DNA from: Ralstonia thomasii
GTDB lineage: Bacteria > Pseudomonadota > Gammaproteobacteria > Burkholderiales > Burkholderiaceae
Assembly: GCF_958405895.1 (NCBI RefSeq)
Contig: NZ_CATZAR010000009.1
Length of the DNA: 64,000 nucleotides
Strand: one strand, 5' to 3'
The translations under genes were made by a program, and so were the position numbers. Below, in pieces: positions 1 to 10,529 of this stretch. The stretch's first letter is position 1, and each line of letters begins with the position of its first letter. The notes below the pieces were generated by a model. That model was not told the origin of the DNA and made no database searches. It worked only from the letters and a program-made list of their open reading frames with translations.

Positions 1-255
1 CGCGCCGGCTACGACTTCCTCGCGCTGCGCTGTGCCTCGGGCGAATTGCCACAGGAACTCGCCGACTGGTGGACCGACTTCCAGAGCGGCGACGGCGAAG
101 CCCGCGAAGCCCTCATGGCACAAGCGAAGCACGCACCGAGCCCCTCGGCAAATGCCGGCCCGGCCAGCCCGGGCAAGCGCCGTCGCCGCCGACGTGGTCC
201 GGCAAAATCGGATACAGTCGGTGACGTCAATCCGGGAAGTTCGGAGGAAACGTGA
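1..255 (+). CDS. pcnB: poly(A) polymerase I, C-terminal end (partial)
   Basis: Only the last 84 codons lie in the window, with the stop TGA at 253-255. The visible part begins RAGYDFLALRCASGEL and continues through LADWWTDFQ, which matches the end of bacterial PcnB before its basic tail; a run of Arg residues (KRRRRRRG) follows. PcnB adds poly(A) tails to RNA and so promotes decay. The stop overlaps the folK start (GTGA), indicating translational coupling; pcnB-folK is a common proteobacterial pair. The catalytic domain is outside the window, so identity rests on the tail and on the neighbour. Confidence 0.8.
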   Translation, partial: RAGYDFLALRCASGELPQELADWWTDFQSGDGEAREALMAQAKHAPSPSANAGPASPGKRRRRRRGPAKSDTVGDVNPGSSEET

Positions 256-767
256 AGACAGTGGCGTACATCGGCATCGGCGCCAACCTGGGCGACGCGC
301 GCCAGGCTGTGAAAGACGCCGTGGTCTGCCTCGCACAGCAGGTCGGCATCACCGTCACCGGCAAATCGAGCCTGTATCGCAGCGCGCCCGTCGAATCCAG
401 CGGCGACGACTACATCAACGCCGTGGTGCGCATCGATACGCATTTCACCGCCGACCAGCTGCTCCGCATCTGCCACCACATCGAAGACCAGTTCGGCCGC
501 GAGCGCCCGTTCCACAACGCGCCGCGCACGCTCGATCTGGACTTGCTGCTCTACGGGGACCACGTCCTCACCTCACCCGAGCTGACGGTGCCGCACCCCC
601 GCGTGGGCCAACGCGCCTTCACCCTGCTGCCCCTGCATGAACTGGCGCCCGACCTCGTGATTCCAGGCATTGGCGCCGTGGCTGCGCTGCTGCCCGGCGT
701 GGCCGACCAGCGCATCGAAAAGACCACGATGTGTCAGTGCATGCGCGCCAAGCAGCCCGCCGCCTGA
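252..767 (+). CDS. folK: 2-amino-4-hydroxy-6-hydroxymethyldihydropteridine pyrophosphokinase
   Basis: HPPK transfers pyrophosphate from ATP to 6-hydroxymethyl-7,8-dihydropterin in folate synthesis. The 171-residue protein has the family opening AYIGIGANLGD, the region SSLYRSAPVE, and the signature RTLDLDLLLYG followed by LTVPHPR near residues 96-120. The start is a GTG preceded by a good Shine-Dalgarno (GGAGG) inside the end of pcnB. Length is normal for the family. It is followed by a deoxynucleoside kinase gene and panB, so the run groups cofactor and nucleotide genes. Confidence 0.95.
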   Translation: MKTVAYIGIGANLGDARQAVKDAVVCLAQQVGITVTGKSSLYRSAPVESSGDDYINAVVRIDTHFTADQLLRICHHIEDQFGRERPFHNAPRTLDLDLLLYGDHVLTSPELTVPHPRVGQRAFTLLPLHELAPDLVIPGIGAVAALLPGVADQRIEKTTMCQCMRAKQPAA

Positions 768-796
768 TCATTCGCACCACGCACAAACACCTGCCG

Positions 797-1441
797 ATGG
801 CCCTGGACCACCTGCGCCGCATTGTTGTCGAGGGGCCCATTGGCGTGGGCAAGACCGCGCTCGCCCAGCGTCTGGCCGATCATCTGCGTGCGTCAACGTT
901 GTTCGAGACGCCCGCCGAAAATTCCTTCATCGCCCGCTTTTACGAAGACCCCGCGCGCTATGCGCTGCCGGTGCAGCTGCGCTTCCTGCTGCAACGTGCC
1001 GAGCGTCTGAAGGCGTGGCACAAGGCAACGCTCGCCGGCGAGCGCATCGTCGCCGACAGCTTCCTGCCGCGCGACCGGCTGTTCGCCCAGCTCACGCTGC
1101 CCGCCGATGAACTCGCGCTGTACGACGCGATGGCCAATGCGCTGGCCCTGCCGCAACAGCGCATCGACCTCGTCATCTGCCTGCAGGCTCGCGCAGAAGA
1201 CCTGCTGCCACGCGTCACCCGTCGCGCCGTTCCTTACGAAACCGGCATCGATGCGGAGTATCTCGAACGCATCTGCGCCGCATACGGCGAGCTGTTTCTG
1301 TATTACGATGCCGCACCGACGATGATCGTCGACACCGCTGCCTTCGACCCCGCAGGCAACGACGACGATTTCCGCACCTTGCTCGCCCGCATCGACGCGA
1401 TGCGCGGGCCCAAGGAATTCATCAAGCTGGCAACGCGCTAG
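797..1441 (+). CDS. deoxynucleoside kinase family protein
   Basis: A 214-residue kinase of the deoxyadenosine/deoxyguanosine kinase family. The N-terminus carries the P-loop GPIGVGKT (about residues 14-21). ADSFLPRDRLFA (about residues 92-103) matches the lid and substrate region of these kinases. The predicted role is 5' phosphorylation of deoxynucleosides in salvage; the exact nucleoside cannot be told from sequence. I chose the ATG at 797, directly before the beta-strand leading to the P-loop. An upstream in-frame ATG at 731 would overlap folK and add a sequence with no family character. Placement between folK and panB is common in betaproteobacteria. Confidence 0.85.
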   Translation: MALDHLRRIVVEGPIGVGKTALAQRLADHLRASTLFETPAENSFIARFYEDPARYALPVQLRFLLQRAERLKAWHKATLAGERIVADSFLPRDRLFAQLTLPADELALYDAMANALALPQQRIDLVICLQARAEDLLPRVTRRAVPYETGIDAEYLERICAAYGELFLYYDAAPTMIVDTAAFDPAGNDDDFRTLLARIDAMRGPKEFIKLATR

Positions 1442-1497
1442 TCGACGCACCACATGGTCTGCGTGGGCGCTCGCGATGCCCCAATGAGTCTCAGTCC

Positions 1498-2316
1498 ATG
1501 AGCTATCTCCAGGAATCGAACCGCAAGGCCGTCACGGTGACTTCGCTGCAGGCCATGCGTGCCGCCGGCGAGCGCATCGTCATGCTGACCGCCTACGACT
1601 CCAGTTTCGCCGCCCTGATGGATCGCAACGGCACCGACGTGCTGCTCGTCGGCGATTCGCTCGGCAACGTGATGCAAGGCCAGAAGACCACGCTGCCGGT
1701 CACGCTCGAGCACATCGTCTATCACACCGAATGCGTATCGCGTGGGACGACCAAGGCGCTGCTCGTGTCGGACCTGCCGTTTGGCACGTATGGCACGCCC
1801 GAACAGGCTTTCCACAGTGCCGTACGCGTGATGCAGGCCGGTGCGCAGATGGTCAAGCTCGAAGGCGGCGTGTGGCTCGCGCCAACCATCAAGTTCCTGG
1901 TTGAACGCAGCATCCCCGTGTGCGCGCACATCGGCCTGACGCCGCAATCGGTGCATGCATTTGGCGGCTTCAAAGTGCAGGGCCGCGGCGACGAGGCGGC
2001 CGCACAACTGAAGGCCGACGCGCTGGCCGTGCAGGACGCCGGCGCGCAACTCGTCGTCATGGAAGCCATCCCGGCTGGGCTGGCCGGTGAAGTCACTCGT
2101 CTGCTTGCCATCCCGACTATCGGCATCGGTGCCGGGTTGGAGTGCTCCGGCCAGGTGCTCGTCATGCACGATATGTTGGGCGTATTCCCGGGTCATCGCC
2201 CCAAATTCGTACGCAACTTCATGGACGGGCAGACCACCATCGATGGTGCCGTCGCCGCCTATGTGGCTGCCGTCAAGGACGGTACGTTCCCCGGCCCGGA
2301 ACACACCTTCGCCTGA
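1498..2316 (+). CDS. panB: 3-methyl-2-oxobutanoate hydroxymethyltransferase
   Basis: PanB adds a hydroxymethyl group from methylenetetrahydrofolate to alpha-ketoisovalerate to form ketopantoate, the first step of pantothenate synthesis. The 272-residue protein shows LTAYDSSFA, LVGDSLGNVMQG (metal-binding region), HIGLTPQS and IGIGAG, all in the expected order and at normal length. panC is not adjacent, so pantothenate synthesis is completed elsewhere. The stop is 11 bases before the next gene, an ABC permease, which may be co-transcribed. Confidence 0.96.
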   Translation: MSYLQESNRKAVTVTSLQAMRAAGERIVMLTAYDSSFAALMDRNGTDVLLVGDSLGNVMQGQKTTLPVTLEHIVYHTECVSRGTTKALLVSDLPFGTYGTPEQAFHSAVRVMQAGAQMVKLEGGVWLAPTIKFLVERSIPVCAHIGLTPQSVHAFGGFKVQGRGDEAAAQLKADALAVQDAGAQLVVMEAIPAGLAGEVTRLLAIPTIGIGAGLECSGQVLVMHDMLGVFPGHRPKFVRNFMDGQTTIDGAVAAYVAAVKDGTFPGPEHTFA

Positions 2317-2327
2317 GCGGCATCCGC

Positions 2328-3035
2328 ATGGAAATCTGGTCGGCCACCGTCGACGCCTTCGCCCTGCTTGCCAGCGGCGATGCGGCGTTGTGGCGGATCG
2401 TCTGGGTGTCGTTGAAGGTGGCGATCGCGGGGCTGCTGCTGGCGGCGCCCCCCGGTCTGCTCATCGCTTACCTCATCGCCATGCACCGGTTTGCGGGGCG
2501 CCGTGCGCTGGTGGTGCTGGCGCAGGCATCGCTGTCGTTTCCGACCGTGCTGATCGGGCTGTTGCTGTATCTGCTGCTTTCGCGCCAGGGGCCGCTGGGT
2601 GGCTTCGGGCTGCTGTTCACGCAAGGCGGCATGATCCTCGGACAAGCGGTGCTTGGGCTGCCGGTGATCGTGGCGTTTGCACTGACTACACTTGAGCGGG
2701 CGGATCCGCGTCTCGCAGAAACCGCACGTGTGCTGGGCGCCGGGCGCGTCCGTTTGCTGTTGACGGTGTTTCGTGAATTGCGCTTCGGCCTCATGGCTGC
2801 AGTGGTGGCCGGCTTCGGGCGCGTCATCGCCGAAGTGGGCTCGGCGCTGATGGTCGGCGGCAACATCGAGGGCGTCACGCGCACCATGACCACCGCGATT
2901 GCGCTGGAAACAAGCAAGGGCGAGTTTGCACAGGGCATCGCACTCGGCATCGTGCTGATCGTGCTGGCACTGCTCGTCAACCTTGTGCTGGCGTGGTTGC
3001 AAGGGGCTGGCAACTATCGCAGGGAGCCGGCATGA
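2328..3035 (+). CDS. tupB: tungstate-type ABC transporter permease (TupB-like)
   Basis: A 235-residue integral membrane protein with about five hydrophobic segments and a permease EAA-type loop (LAETARVLGAGRVRLL, about residues 127-142). The start MEIWSATVDAFALLASGD followed by RIVWVSLKVA is typical of TupB/WtpB-type permeases for tungstate or molybdate. I chose the ATG at 2328, just after panB; the longer open frame runs back into panB. The stop overlaps the ATPase start (ATGA). No periplasmic binding protein (TupA) is next to it, which is unusual. Substrate is inferred from family resemblance only. Confidence 0.75.
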   Translation: MEIWSATVDAFALLASGDAALWRIVWVSLKVAIAGLLLAAPPGLLIAYLIAMHRFAGRRALVVLAQASLSFPTVLIGLLLYLLLSRQGPLGGFGLLFTQGGMILGQAVLGLPVIVAFALTTLERADPRLAETARVLGAGRVRLLLTVFRELRFGLMAAVVAGFGRVIAEVGSALMVGGNIEGVTRTMTTAIALETSKGEFAQGIALGIVLIVLALLVNLVLAWLQGAGNYRREPA

Positions 3036-3730
3036 GCGCGTTCTCGCAGCCCACGATGGTGTTTGAAGGGTTGCGCTGCCAGCACGGCGCGCGCGTGCTG
3101 TTCGAGATTCCGCGCCTGGCGCTGTCGGCAGGGCATGCGATTGTCATCACGGGCGCAAACGGCGTCGGCAAATCAACGCTGCTGCGCATGCTGGCCGGGC
3201 TTGCACCCGCCAATGGTGCGACCGTCGATTTGGGCCGCGGGCGGCAGGCGCTATCGCCCTACCCGCACGAGCTGCGCGCGCGGCTGACCTACGTGCACCA
3301 GCATCCCTACCTGTTCCGCACGTCGGTACGCGCGAATCTCGCCTATGGGCTGACCACGGGCGCGCACCGCGTGGCACGTGCGGAGTTGGATGCGCGCGTC
3401 GGCGATGCCCTGCGCTGGGCGGGCCTGCAACACGTGGTGGATGTGCCGCCCGAGCGTCTGTCCGGCGGCGAAACGCAACGTCTTGCATTGGCGCGCGCTC
3501 GGGCGCTGCACACCGACGTGCTGCTGCTCGACGAACCGACGTCGAACCTGGACGGCGCCGCACGCGAGCAAGTCATTGCGCTTGTGGGAGAACTGGCAGC
3601 AGAGGGCCGCACACTGCTGATGGTCTGCCACGACCGCGAACTGATCAACCTGCCCGGCGTGGCGCGCTGGAAGCTAGAGCACGTCAACGGTCAAGGCCGG
3701 CTCGAAATGCGCGGGCACCACACCGCGTAA
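3032..3730 (+). CDS. tupC: tungstate-type ABC transporter ATP-binding protein (TupC-like)
   Basis: A 232-residue ABC ATPase with Walker A GANGVGKST, Q-loop region YVHQHPYLFR, signature LSGGETQR, Walker B LLLDEPTSNLD and switch His in MVCHD. It overlaps the permease gene by 4 bases, so the two are translationally coupled and form one transporter. The last 57 bases overlap the 3' end of the opposite-strand pabB-pabC gene. There is no C-terminal regulatory domain of the ModC type, which suits TupC. Substrate specificity is inferred. Confidence 0.78.
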   Translation: MSAFSQPTMVFEGLRCQHGARVLFEIPRLALSAGHAIVITGANGVGKSTLLRMLAGLAPANGATVDLGRGRQALSPYPHELRARLTYVHQHPYLFRTSVRANLAYGLTTGAHRVARAELDARVGDALRWAGLQHVVDVPPERLSGGETQRLALARARALHTDVLLLDEPTSNLDGAAREQVIALVGELAAEGRTLLMVCHDRELINLPGVARWKLEHVNGQGRLEMRGHHTA

Positions 3731-5572
3731 GGCGTTGCATACGGCGATGGCCTCTGCGCGGGCAACATCGGCGCGGGTGAGCGAACGCTCTTGCAGCGGC
3801 CCGCCAAGCCATGGCAAAGCGTCGTTCAACAGCACGGCACGCATCACCCCCGGCAAGACGCCTGCGGACAGCGGCGGAGTGCACCACGCGCCATCGAGCT
3901 TGACCAGCAACGTGCTGCGCCCCCCTTCGGCCAATGTGCCATCGGCGTTGAAGAACACGGCATCGAATGCACCTGCGCGCTCGGCGGCCTGCCAGGCTGC
4001 ATCGTAGCCTTCGCGCAACGTGGTCTTGTGCGTCGGCAGACTGTGCGTGACCTCACGCGGTTGCGATGCGACCAGCAGGCGGACCGGCGCATCCCAGCTG
4101 GCATGCAGCGGTGACAGCGGCACGGCCGATACGTTTGCTCCACCGTCCGGGGTAAGCAACAGGCGCATGCGATAGGCGCCCTCGCCTTCCAGCGTTGCGC
4201 ACGCACGCGCCACATCATTCGTCAGTGCAGTCCGATCGAACGGGAAACCAAAGGCTGCCGCTGAACGCTCCAGCCGCGCCAGATGCCAATCCAGCAGCGC
4301 CACGCCCTCGCGCGTCGCGCGCATCGTCTCAAACAGCGATAACCCCGGGTCAAGCGCCGTCACGAAGCGCGCTTTCAGTTGGCACTCCGCGTACTCCTCA
4401 TCGGCGATGCTGTCGTGCACGATGCCGGAGCCAATGCCTAGTTCGCCGCGACGCAGACCATCGGTGCCGGGCGCGCCAAGGACCAGCGTGCGGATCGCCA
4501 CCGAGAAGCATGCGTCGCCCATCGCTCGATCGTCGGCAGGCGCATCGATCCAGCCGATGGCGCCGGTGTACAGACCACGCGGCTCGGGCTCGAGCGCCTC
4601 GATGATCTCCATGGTCCGCCGCTTGGGCGCGCCGGTGATCGAGCCGCACGGGAACAACGCTCGCAGGCAATCGGCAAGGCCGGTGGCGGGCGGAATCTCG
4701 GCCTCGACGGTTGACGTCATCTGGAGCACGCTGCCGAACGGCGTCACCTCGAACAACGCCGGCACGTGCACTGACCCCGCTCGCGCGAGGCGGCCCAGAT
4801 CGTTGCGCAAGAGGTCGACGATCATCAAGTTCTCGGCGCGGTTCTTTTCGTCTGCGGCCAGTGCGATGGCGCGGGCTTCGTCGACTTCGACGTCGCCGGA
4901 GGCTGGCGCGGTGCCCTTCATCGGCCGCGCGACAAGCTGGCCGGCGCGATGCGAAAAGAACAGCTCCGGCGAGCACGACAGAATCGCGGCGCCCTCCGGC
5001 AGCCCGATGAAGGCGCCGTACGGCACCGGCTGACGCGCACGCAGGCGCCGATACAACGCCGCTGGCGCGCCAAACGCCGTCATGCGCAGGCGGTACGTGT
5101 AGTTGACTTCGTAGGTATCGCCCGCCGCAATCCAGTCGTGGATGCGCGCGATGGCGTCGGTATAGGTGGCGTGATCGACGCTGGCCGCACAATCGAACAG
5201 GCCCGCTGCCCCGCTCGCTTCGGGCCACGCGTCGAACAACGTATCGACCTCTGCCGGCGACAGCACCTGCATCGTGCGAAACAGCAGCACGCGCAGGCGG
5301 CCATCGTGGCCAGGCAATGAAGAAGACGTTTCCGTGGAAGCCGGCAGACCGACCAGCGGCCCACCAAACTCATACGGCGCAATGATCAGGGCATGCAAAC
5401 CCTCGCGCCAGGCGGCACGAAGATCATCGTCCAGCCCCTCGAGCATGCCGGCCGGCCGGAAGAACTCGCCGACATAACCGGCGTACCAGCGCGAGCACGG
5501 CGCGTCGCCCGAGGTGGCATCGTCCAGCAGCGCGAACGGCGCGCCGGCGTCTGGCGCTTGGAGCGGCTGCAT
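3674..5572 (-). CDS. pabB: bifunctional aminodeoxychorismate synthase component I / aminodeoxychorismate lyase
   Basis: A 632-residue fusion of PabB (chorismate-binding, about residues 130-405) and PabC (PLP class IV fold, about residues 408-632). Together they turn chorismate plus ammonia into 4-amino-4-deoxychorismate and then p-aminobenzoate for folate. PabB evidence: RPMKGT with the catalytic Lys near 219, RNDLGRLARAGSV, and GAPKRRTMEIIEALEP. PabC evidence: LSLFETMRA, the PLP Lys in THKTTLREGYDA, and GVLPGVMR. The glutaminase PabA is not nearby. The 3' end runs 57 bases into the oppositely directed ABC ATPase gene, with both reading frames intact. Confidence 0.92.
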   Translation of the reverse strand: MQPLQAPDAGAPFALLDDATSGDAPCSRWYAGYVGEFFRPAGMLEGLDDDLRAAWREGLHALIIAPYEFGGPLVGLPASTETSSSLPGHDGRLRVLLFRTMQVLSPAEVDTLFDAWPEASGAAGLFDCAASVDHATYTDAIARIHDWIAAGDTYEVNYTYRLRMTAFGAPAALYRRLRARQPVPYGAFIGLPEGAAILSCSPELFFSHRAGQLVARPMKGTAPASGDVEVDEARAIALAADEKNRAENLMIVDLLRNDLGRLARAGSVHVPALFEVTPFGSVLQMTSTVEAEIPPATGLADCLRALFPCGSITGAPKRRTMEIIEALEPEPRGLYTGAIGWIDAPADDRAMGDACFSVAIRTLVLGAPGTDGLRRGELGIGSGIVHDSIADEEYAECQLKARFVTALDPGLSLFETMRATREGVALLDWHLARLERSAAAFGFPFDRTALTNDVARACATLEGEGAYRMRLLLTPDGGANVSAVPLSPLHASWDAPVRLLVASQPREVTHSLPTHKTTLREGYDAAWQAAERAGAFDAVFFNADGTLAEGGRSTLLVKLDGAWCTPPLSAGVLPGVMRAVLLNDALPWLGGPLQERSLTRADVARAEAIAVCNALRGVVPAHFEPALTVDVL

Positions 5573-5626
5573 GACGAAGTCCTGATCGAAAAGATGGTGT
5601 TCAAGAAGCCTCGAAAAGCGTAGCGA

Positions 5627-5700
5627 GCGGCCCGAGGTTGGTACGAGAAGCGCAGCCGTACATCGGTACGACGAGCATCACAGTGCCAAGCTCGGGCCGC
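5627..5700. repeat. imperfect inverted repeat between dnaJ and pabB
   Basis: The arms 5627-5641 and 5686-5700 are 15 bases each and match at 14 positions when one is reverse complemented (GCGGCCCGAGGTTGG against GCGGCCCGAGCTTGG). The 44-base interior contains a smaller palindrome, CGTAC-ATCG-GTACG. It lies after dnaJ and before pabB, both read leftward. No T-run follows, so it is not a textbook terminator; it could be an RNA-stabilising hairpin or an extragenic palindrome. Confidence 0.5.
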
Positions 5701-5721
5701 GCGGTACCTTTGCGCGGCTTC

Positions 5722-6870
5722 TTACGAGGAGAAGAAGTTCTTTACCTTGTCCAGCCACGACTGCTCTTGCGGGCTGTGCCGCGAGCCGCCTTCGTGCACG
5801 GACTTGTCGAACTGCTTGAGCAGGTCCTTCTGGTGCTCCGTCAGCTTGACCGGCGTCTCGATGTTGATGTGCACGTAGAGGTCGCCCGCATAGCCCGAAC
5901 GCACGCCCTTGATGCCCTTGCCGCGCAGGCGAAACGTCTTACCGGCCTGCGTACCTTCGGGCACCGTGAACGAGGCGCGACCACCCAGCGTCGGCACTTC
6001 GATGTCGCCGCCAATGGCTGCCGTCGCAAACGAGATCGGCATCTGGCAATGCAGATCGTCGCCGTCGCGCTCGAACACCGCGTGCTGCTTGATGTGGATT
6101 TCCACATACAGGTCACCCGGGGGCCCGCCGTTGATGCCCGGCTCGCCGTTGCCCGACGAACGGATGCGCATGCCTTCGTCGATGCCGGCCGGAATCTTCA
6201 CTTCCAGCGTCTTCTGGCTCTTCAGCTTGCCCTGGCCGTGGCACTTGGTACACGGCTTGGGGATGTACTTGCCGCTGCCGTGGCACTTCGGACACGTCTG
6301 TTGCATCGTGAAGAAGCCCTGCGACACCCGCACCTGACCGGCGCCGTGGCAGGTGGGGCAGGTCTCCACGCTGGAACCGGGCTCCGCGCCCTTGCCATGA
6401 CAGTGGTCGCACTCGTCCCAGTGCGGCACGCGGATCTGCGTATCGTAGCCATGCGCGGCCTGCTCCAGCGTGATCTCCATGCTGTAGCGCAGGTCGGCGC
6501 CGCGATACATCTGCGGGCCACCGCCGCGACGTCCGCCCTGGCCCTGGGCCTGCCCGAAGATATCGCCAAAGATGTCGCCGAAGGCCTCGGCAAAGCCGCC
6601 GCCAAAGCCTGCACCGCCCGCGCCAAAGCCGCCAGCCATGTTCGGGTCGACGCCCGCGTGGCCGTACTGGTCGTAGGCAGCCTTCTTCTCAGCGTCGGAG
6701 AGCATCTCGTAGGCCTCTTTGGCCTCCTTGAACTTGTCTTCCGCTTCCTTGCTGTCCGGATTGCGGTCCGGGTGGTACTTCATCGCGAGCTTGCGATACG
6801 CCTTCTTGATCTCGTCGTCGCTCGCGTTCTTACCCACCCCGAGCACTTCGTAGTAATCACGTTTTGCCAT
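5722..6870 (-). CDS. dnaJ: chaperone protein DnaJ
   Basis: The Hsp40 co-chaperone that stimulates DnaK ATPase and delivers unfolded clients. The 382-residue protein has the J domain at 1-70 with HPD in KYHPDRNP, a Gly/Phe-rich linker (about 75-115), four zinc-binding repeats ([32 protein letters not shown]; about residues 140-215), and a C-terminal client-binding domain. Length and order are normal for full DnaJ. It follows dnaK on the same strand after 134 bases. Confidence 0.98.
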
Positions 6871-7004
6871 GGTGGCTTCAGTCGTCGCCTGTTTTTACTG
6901 CGTGTCGAATAGCAAAAAAGCCGAGCGTGACATCAGGTGCGTCCCGCACAACCCGATGATCACTGCCCGGCGTACCCTCACGTCCGCCTGGCGGACGATC
7001 TGGC

Positions 7005-8957
<1,953 letters not shown>

Positions 8958-9012
8958 GTTCTTGCTCCTCGAATCTGGTGTCAGGACTGCACTGAATACA
9001 AACTTGGATCGG

Positions 9013-9040
9013 ATGTGGGAGTGCCGTCCGGCTTTTCAAG
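9013..9040 (-). promoter_or_regulatory. sigma-32-type heat-shock promoter of dnaK (probable)
   Basis: Read leftward, a perfect -35 element CTTGAA (9035-9040 reversed) is followed after 15 bases by CCCACAT (9013-9019 reversed), close to the -10 consensus CCCCATNT. It faces dnaK and lies 56-83 bases from its start codon. The -10 is weaker than the one at grpE. Confidence 0.6.
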
Positions 9041-9221
9041 GCCGAATTTTGAAAAGTTGAGCATTTTGGCCGGTTTTTCCTGGGAAAGCACCCGAAAACG
9101 TGCGCTCCCTGGCAAAAACGTGCGTTTTGAACGCCCGGAGCCGCAAACCGGGCACAAAAGGTGTGGGTGGTACCCTTGCGCGCATTGCCACTCGCCGGAC
9201 ACGAACCTGGCTTTTGCGCCC

Positions 9222-10517
9222 ATGCCGTTGCCCTCGCTTCGATCCATCCTTGGCGCTACCTTGCTTGCCGCATGCGCCGTGCCCTGCGCCGATGCGGCCG
9301 TTGCCCTCCTTCAGCCCTCCCGCCGCGTCAATGCCAACCAGCCGTTCAATCTGACCCTAGTCATTTCGGGAGACGCCGCCCAGCGCAGCTATGCCGTGCC
9401 AGCCAAGCTACGCGTCACCGCCAGCGCTGATCTGCAGGGCCCGGTAGAAGTGATTCTTGATCGACACAACGCTGGCGAAGAAACCCTGCACCTGCGTCTC
9501 GGCCAGGTCCGCACGGTCGCCTATACGGGCACGCTGCCCGAGGTGCTGCGCGGTACCGTCCGGATTGATGTGCCGGACCTGGATGCAGCGCCCGTTCTGG
9601 TGACGCTCGTGCGTGGCGCAGACGCCCCGCAGATTGCCGCGGATGGCGCCCCCACCGGCGCCGCCCGCAACGCCGCCGCCGAAGCGACCCGCCCCGGCGG
9701 CGCGCTCGGCACCAACCCGAGTGCGCTCGCTGCCAACGCAACCGCTACACCGCCCATTCCCGTGGCTGTGGCCGGCAATGGCGAGGCGTCCCGCCCCCCG
9801 GAAGAAACCGCGCGCCTGACGTTCCACGAACCCATGTTCGCCGCCGTGGGCGCGCATGGGGGCCTGAACGCCAAGTTTCAGTTGAGCTTCAAATTTCGGA
9901 TTTTTCAGCCGGAAAACCCGGCATCGGCAGCGCTGTTCGATAACCTGTATTTCGGTTATACGCAGTTCTCGCTGTGGGATCTGGGCAAGGAATCGGCGCC
10001 GTTCAGGGATACGAATTACCGGCCGAGCGTCTTCTATTACCGCCCCGACACGGGCGTCCATGGCGGCGCGCTCACACGGCTATCGTTCGCGGCCGGCATC
10101 GAGCACGAATCGAACGGCCGCGACGGTGACGCCTCACGCGCCATCAACACCGCATTCGTACGCCCGACGTTCCACTTTGGTGACCTGAACGATTACCACT
10201 GGAAGTTCGAGCCCAAGCTCTACGCGTACCTCACGCGCACCGGCAACACCGACATCGCCCACTACCGTGGTTTCGGGGATTTCCGCGTGTCGTACGGTGC
10301 GCCCAACGGCTGGGAACTGGCCGCCACGCTGCGCAAGGGCACCCGCAAGGCCTATGGGAGCGTCGACGCGCAATTGACGTATCCGATGAGCCGAATCTTC
10401 ACTGGCACGGCCGGCTATCTGTTCATCCAGTATTTCACCGGCTACGGCGAGAGCCTGCTCGACTACAACCACAAGCTGGGCTCGCAGTTGCGCGTCGGGT
10501 ACAGCCTCTCGCGATAG
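9222..10517 (+). CDS. pldA: outer-membrane phospholipase A (OMPLA/PldA family)
   Basis: A predicted outer-membrane phospholipase that hydrolyses phospholipids. The 431-residue protein starts with a signal peptide (about 1-26, cleavage near ADA). Residues 27-195 form a family-unusual N-terminal extension, including an Ala/Thr/Pro-rich linker at about 135-190. The catalytic barrel follows: FGYTQFSLWDL, and EHESNGRDGD with the His/Ser pair at about 295 and 297 equivalent to the OMPLA active site. The protein ends in an aromatic/basic strand (LRVGYSLSR). The start at 9222 is chosen because it gives a clean signal peptide. The gene is divergent from dnaK and converges on the Rnk-like gene after 12 bases. 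Confidence 0.88.
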   Translation: MPLPSLRSILGATLLAACAVPCADAAVALLQPSRRVNANQPFNLTLVISGDAAQRSYAVPAKLRVTASADLQGPVEVILDRHNAGEETLHLRLGQVRTVAYTGTLPEVLRGTVRIDVPDLDAAPVLVTLVRGADAPQIAADGAPTGAARNAAAEATRPGGALGTNPSALAANATATPPIPVAVAGNGEASRPPEETARLTFHEPMFAAVGAHGGLNAKFQLSFKFRIFQPENPASAALFDNLYFGYTQFSLWDLGKESAPFRDTNYRPSVFYYRPDTGVHGGALTRLSFAAGIEHESNGRDGDASRAINTAFVRPTFHFGDLNDYHWKFEPKLYAYLTRTGNTDIAHYRGFGDFRVSYGAPNGWELAATLRKGTRKAYGSVDAQLTYPMSRIFTGTAGYLFIQYFTGYGESLLDYNHKLGSQLRVGYSLSR

Positions 10518-10529
10518 GACGCAGCCGGC

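Noticed and set aside
5638..6912. 424-codon plus-strand frame opposite dnaJ
   Set aside because: It is the antisense shadow of dnaJ, rich in Arg/Leu/Val/Ala with no domain; similar long antisense frames lie opposite dnaK, glnE, hutH and hutU and were rejected for the same reason.
6980..7000. Short palindrome (CGTCCG-CCTGG-CGGACG) between dnaK and dnaJ
   Set aside because: Six pairs and no T-run in the direction of transcription; may be a weak attenuating hairpin but could be chance in GC-rich DNA.
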